Source: Streptomyces sp. NRRL F-5727 (GTDB lineage: Bacteria > Actinomycetota > Actinomycetes > Streptomycetales > Streptomycetaceae). Taken from it: a stretch of DNA of 64,000 nucleotides. Each line of letters begins with the position of its first letter. Position 1 is the stretch's first letter. The notes under the pieces are model-generated. The model saw nothing but the letters and a program-made list of their open reading frames with translations. It was not told the DNA's origin and made no database searches. Shown here one piece after another: positions 60,797-64,000 of the stretch. The stretch lies in the NCBI RefSeq assembly GCF_000719555.1, contig NZ_JOGX01000003.1, positions 62,001-126,000 of the forward strand, in the 5' to 3' direction. A program made the position numbers and the translations under genes.

Positions 60797-62122
60797 TCAG
60801 TCCCCCAGCGGGAGTTGGACCACCAGCAGTTTTCCGGCCATGGTGACGCCGCCGTCCATGGCGATGGCCAGCCCGTCGGCGTAGACGTGCGGGCCGTCGA
60901 CGGCCGGGCGGGAGTCCTCCTCGCCGTCCTCCGTGCCCACCTGGCCGAGGAGGTAAGGGATCGGGCTGTGGCCGTGCACGACCCGCGAGCCGCCGTAGGT
61001 GCCGAGCAGCTCCTGGACGGCCTGGGGGCCCGACTCGTCGCGGAAGGCGAAGCGCTTGGTGAACTTCCGGAAGAGGTCCCAGACCTCGTCGGCGTCGTTG
61101 CGCCGGAGGATCTCGTGGACGGTCTCGTTGACGTCCTCGATGGTCTGGCCGTAGTCGAGGTACGCGGTGGTGTCCGAGTGCAGCAGCAGGTGGCCGTCCT
61201 CGTGGACGACCGCGTCGAGCCGGGACATCCACTGGAGGTGCACGTCCTGGAGGCGGTCCATGTCGTGCTTCTGCCCGCCGTTGAGCAGCCAGGCGGCCTG
61301 GAAGGTGGCGGTGCCGGCGCCGGAGTTGACCGGGGTGTCGCCGAAGCGCTTGGCGCCGATGAGGAGCAGCTCGTGGTTGCCCATGAGGGCCTTGCAGTAG
61401 CCGCCGGCGGCGGCGGCCTCGGCGGAGAGCCGCATGACGAGGTCGATGACGCCGATGCCGTCGGGGCCGCGGTCGGTGAAGTCGCCGAGGAACCAGAGCC
61501 GGGCGTTGCCCGCGGCCCAGCCGCCGTTCTCGTCGACGAGGCCCTGGGCGCGCAGGGCGGCGACGAGTTCGTCGAGGTAGCCGTGGACGTCGCCGACGAC
61601 GTAGAGCGGGCCCGGGCCGTCCCCGGCGGGGGCGGGCGCCGGCGCGGCGGCCGGGGCGACGGGGACCTGGAGGGTGTCGCCGCGCTGGATGACCGGGAGG
61701 TCGCGCGCGGTGGGGGTGTAGCCGTCCGGGAACTCGTCGGGGTAGCCGCCGGAGTGGGCCGCGGTCACGGTGACGCCGGGTTCCGCGTACGGGGCCGGCG
61801 CCTCGGGGAGCGGGGCGGGGGCGGGGTACGCGGCGGGCTCGGGGCGCGCGAGGGGCTCCGGGCGCGCGGGCGGTTCCTGGTGGGTGACCGGCTCCTGGCG
61901 GGCGCCCGGCGAGGGGAAGCCGACCGGGTCCGGGAACGCGGCCGGGCGGGTGCCCAGCTGCAGCGTGGGGTCGGCGGGCGGAACGGGCGCGGTGGGTGGG
62001 ACGGGCGCGGCGGGCGGCTCGGCCGGGTGGCCCTGCACGGGCACGCGGGCGTACGGGGGTACGCGGAAGTCACGCAATGTCGCCGTGCGCTCCACGGGAT
62101 CCTGACCGGCCCCCTGAGTCAT
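60797..62122 (-). CDS. PPP-type metallophosphoesterase with Pro-rich N-terminus
   Basis: 441 aa from ATG 62122 (MTQGAGQDPVERTATLRDFR), with GGAGGGG upstream. The first about 160 residues are Pro/Ala/Glu-rich repeats (PEPLARPEPAAYPAP). The catalytic part holds VVGDVHGYLDELVAALR (GDxH), FLGDFTDRGPDGIG (GDxxDRG) and ALMGNHELLLIG (GNHE), the bimetal phosphatase signature, followed by VVHGHSPIPYLLG. Similar proteins are Ser/Thr phosphatases; the target is unknown. Confidence 0.87.
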   Translation of the reverse strand: MTQGAGQDPVERTATLRDFRVPPYARVPVQGHPAEPPAAPVPPTAPVPPADPTLQLGTRPAAFPDPVGFPSPGARQEPVTHQEPPARPEPLARPEPAAYPAPAPLPEAPAPYAEPGVTVTAAHSGGYPDEFPDGYTPTARDLPVIQRGDTLQVPVAPAAAPAPAPAGDGPGPLYVVGDVHGYLDELVAALRAQGLVDENGGWAAGNARLWFLGDFTDRGPDGIGVIDLVMRLSAEAAAAGGYCKALMGNHELLLIGAKRFGDTPVNSGAGTATFQAAWLLNGGQKHDMDRLQDVHLQWMSRLDAVVHEDGHLLLHSDTTAYLDYGQTIEDVNETVHEILRRNDADEVWDLFRKFTKRFAFRDESGPQAVQELLGTYGGSRVVHGHSPIPYLLGQVGTEDGEEDSRPAVDGPHVYADGLAIAMDGGVTMAGKLLVVQLPLGD

Positions 62123-62439
62123 CGACCCCTCCACCACCGTCGCGATGCCCTGCACATCGCGGACCGGCCTGGTCGGGGTGGTCCGCGGTGTCGTGCGCCC
62201 ATCATAGGAATGAGGGTCCGCCTGTGTGACGCACCAGGGGTGGTGAATCCGGGTTCGCTCCGGGTTCACCGGTTGTTTCGCCCGAATTGAGAAGGTCCAG
62301 TCCAGGGTCGGGTACGGCGGGGTGGCCGGTTTCGGCGTCTCCGCCCACGGGCAGGGGCGGGACGGCGAGTCGTTCGTGCGTTCGTGCGGTTGTGTGCGTC
62401 CGGCCGCTCCTTCGGCGCGGCCGGAGTCCGGCGGGGTGG
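62123..62439. other. Gap between the LacI gene and the phosphatase gene
   Basis: 317 bases. Holds one hairpin (62242-62270), described separately, and no open frame with coding character. Promoter for the phosphatase must lie here on the minus strand; not resolved. Confidence 0.6.
62242..62270 (-). terminator. Hairpin behind the LacI-family gene
   Basis: GGTGAATCCGG (62242-62252) pairs with CCGGGTTCACC (62260-62270), one G-T wobble, with a seven-base loop. A moderate terminator about 170 bases past the LacI stop. Confidence 0.45.
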
Positions 62440-63546
62440 TCAGTCCTTCGCGGGCGAGCGCGGCGGGCTGACGGTCGTCCGCGGCGAGCGGCGCTGCGAG
62501 GAGGTGCGGACGATGAGTTCGGTCGGTATCACCTGCTCGACCGGGCCGTCGCTCTCGATCCCCTCGATGGCGTCGATGAGGAGCTGGACGACGGCGGTGC
62601 CGATGCGGCGCGGTTTGAGCGAGAGCGTGGTGATGGGCGGTTCGGTGGTGGCGTAGACGGTGGACTCGCTGCAGCACACGATCAGCAGGTCGTCGGGGAC
62701 GCGCAGGCCGTAGCGGCGGGCGGCGGCGAGGAGGTCGGTGCCGTTGGGGTCGAAGAGGCCGTAGACGGCGTCGGGACGGTCCGGGCGGGCGAGCAGCCGG
62801 TCGGCCGCGACGGCGCCCGCGCACGGGTCGTGCGCCGGGTATGCCTCGTAGACGGGGTCCTGTCCGACCCGCTCGCACCAGTTGAGGTACGCGGTGGTGG
62901 AGAGGCGGGTGTACGTGTCGGTGGTGGTGCCGGTGAGGAGGCCGATGCGGCGGGCGCCGGCGTCGGCGAGGTGGTCGAGGAGGTCGAGGACGGCGGCCTC
63001 GTGGTCGTTGTCGACCCAGGCGGTCACCGGGAGCGTGCCGGCGGGGCGTCCGTCGGAGACGACGGGGAGGCCCTGGCGGACGAGCTCGGTGACGACGGGG
63101 TCGTGGTCGGAGGGGTCGATGACGACGGTGCCGTCGAGGGCGACGTTCGACCAGACGTCATGGCGTGAGGTCGCGGGGAGGATGACGAGGGCGTAGCCGC
63201 GGGCGAGCGCGGCCGAGGTGGCGGCCCTGGCCATCTCCGCGAAGTAGGCGAACTCCGTGAAGGTGAAAGGTTCATCCCCGTACGTGGTCACGGTCAGGCC
63301 GATGAGTCCCGACTTCCCGGTGCGGAGCGTGCGGGCCGCCGCGGAGGGGCGGTAGCCCAGCCGGTCGGCGACCTCGCGGACGTGTCGGCGGGTGGCGTCC
63401 GGGAGTCGGCCCTTGCCGTTGAGCGCGTCGGAGACAGTCGTGATGGAGACCCCGGCGGCGGCGGCCACGTCCCGGATGCCTGCCCGGCCCTGCCGGCTTC
63501 CCCGGGTCTGTGCCCGGCTCACCTGGTGCTTCCCTGCTGCTGTCAT
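62440..63546 (-). CDS. LacI-family transcriptional regulator
   Basis: 368 aa from ATG 63546 (MTAAGKHQVSRAQTRGSRQG). N-terminal HTH about 22-75: IRDVAAAAGVSITTVSDALN with the hinge RPSAAARTLRTGKSGLIGL. The periplasmic-binding-type core follows with DGTVVIDPSDHDPVVTELVR and IGLLTGTTTDTYTRLST. The effector is probably a sugar but cannot be named. The ribosome site is weak; a leaderless message is possible. Target unknown; hisC is divergent. Confidence 0.92.
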   Translation of the reverse strand: MTAAGKHQVSRAQTRGSRQGRAGIRDVAAAAGVSITTVSDALNGKGRLPDATRRHVREVADRLGYRPSAAARTLRTGKSGLIGLTVTTYGDEPFTFTEFAYFAEMARAATSAALARGYALVILPATSRHDVWSNVALDGTVVIDPSDHDPVVTELVRQGLPVVSDGRPAGTLPVTAWVDNDHEAAVLDLLDHLADAGARRIGLLTGTTTDTYTRLSTTAYLNWCERVGQDPVYEAYPAHDPCAGAVAADRLLARPDRPDAVYGLFDPNGTDLLAAARRYGLRVPDDLLIVCCSESTVYATTEPPITTLSLKPRRIGTAVVQLLIDAIEGIESDGPVEQVIPTELIVRTSSQRRSPRTTVSPPRSPAKD

Positions 63547-63937
63547 GGCGAGCCGATAGTAGGGCGATGAGGGGTGGGTGAGACGGCCGCATATGCGGGC
63601 GTTGACAGGCACGTTTCTGCAAGGCCGAGGGGTGCCAATGGTGCTGTAATCCAAGGTAGTTGAGGGGTTTTCCATGCGACTCGATGTCGTCCGATGGGAT
63701 GGGCCTGGCGTGGGGGCGAGGTCTCGAAGAGGTCTCAACTCACCTCTACGGGGGATGCGCGCCACGGCGCTCGCCACCAGCGCGCGCCACCCGTGCGCGC
63801 GCCCCCTCGGCCCGGGAGGGCCGCCGGGCGGGTTTTCCACAGCGTTGCAGGGCTGTTGTCCACAGCCCATTCGCAGCGGGCGGGAATCCTCATAAAGTGA
63901 GAAGCATTGGCGGTACGGACGGTCGAGGAGGCCACCT
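63547..63937. promoter_or_regulatory. Divergent LacI gene / hisC promoter region with DnaA-like boxes
   Basis: 391 bases. Contains DnaA-box-like TTTTCCACA at 63833-63841 and a consensus TTGTCCACA at 63856-63864, within 105 bases of the hisC start. The TAAAGT at 63893-63898 could be a -10. TTGACA at 63603-63608 is a -35 candidate without a matching -10. No reliable gene inside. Confidence 0.5.
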
Positions 63938-64000
63938 GTGAGCGAGACCAGCGGGACGAGCAAGCCCACCCCGAAGCTGCGCGCCGAGCTGGACGGCGTC
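63938..64000 (+). CDS. hisC: Probable histidinol-phosphate aminotransferase, 5' end only
   Basis: GTG at 63938 with GAGGAGG eleven bases before it. The visible 21 codons read VSETSGTSKPTPKLRAELDG, and the PKLRAELDG pattern matches the start of streptomycete HisC, which makes histidine. Only the first codons are present, so identity rests on a short match and on synteny. Confidence 0.6.
   Translation, partial: MSETSGTSKPTPKLRAELDGV

Noticed and set aside
62242..62270. Possible tRNA T-arm (GGGTTCGCTCC) between the LacI and phosphatase genes
   Set aside because: No acceptor or anticodon arms can be folded around it; it reads as an ordinary hairpin. I found no tRNA in this window.
63882..63908. 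GGGAAT before hisC as a second SigR promoter
   Set aside because: The bases 18 positions downstream are ATT, not GTT, so the second element is missing.

Overview
This window is the replication-origin region of an actinomycete chromosome, almost certainly a Streptomyces. Base composition is very GC-rich, with strong third-position GC and many GTG starts. The order gyrA-gyrB-DUF721-recF-gnd-dnaN-oriC-dnaA-rpmH-rnpA-yidD-yidC-jag-rsmG-parA-parB is the standard origin layout. sigM/anti-sigma/trxB/trxA, murJ with a pseudokinase, femX, and the sporulation pair ssgR-ssgA are streptomycete markers. I see no rRNA, tRNA, CRISPR array, insertion sequence or prophage.

Layout. 1-11106: replication block on the minus strand (dnaA, oriC, dnaN, gnd, recF, DUF721/DciA-like, gyrB, gyrA; gyrA is cut by the window edge). 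oriC fills 8422-9264 and holds about 18-20 DnaA-box-like nonamers on both strands. 11463-18151: plus-strand block for L34, RNase P protein, membrane insertion, 16S rRNA methylation and chromosome segregation, plus a GNAT protein behind parB. 18185-29592: thioredoxin system behind an apparent SigR-type promoter, SigM with its anti-sigma factor, a pseudokinase/discoidin-like membrane protein, MurJ, a large DUF6049-type surface protein, and the CCA-adding enzyme. 29604-40515: MFS transporter, inositol phosphate synthase with a PadR regulator, a class A penicillin-binding protein, a GT87 membrane glycosyltransferase, an alanine-racemase-fold protein, FemX and a small membrane protein. 40756-45861: rpsF-ssb-rpsR-rplI, a MATE exporter and dnaB. 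45898-54728: accessory metabolism (serine hydrolase, two GNATs, flavohemoglobin-like reductase, Nudix, LysR, cystathionine lyase/synthase, LMW phosphatase, small membrane proteins, cupin). 55016-63546: ssgR-ssgA, YibE/F, a TPP-riboswitch-controlled thiC, a membrane protein, a PPP-type phosphatase and a LacI regulator. The first codons of a probable hisC lie at the right edge.

What ties the region together is chromosome replication and segregation. I count 13 parS sites (GTTTCACGTGAAAC core). Some are in intergenic gaps, three are in a 35-bp tandem repeat behind cca, one is the centre of a 46-bp perfect palindrome between convergent genes, and three are inside reading frames where they encode Val-Ser-Arg-Glu-Thr. 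DnaA-box clusters also occur outside oriC, notably in front of dnaB and dnaA.

No wholly new system is evident. The best leads are the parS architectures, the DnaA boxes at dnaB, the PadR operator at ino1, the alanine-racemase-fold protein without the usual second catalytic tyrosine motif next to femX, and the uncharacterised DUF6049/pseudokinase/MurJ envelope module.
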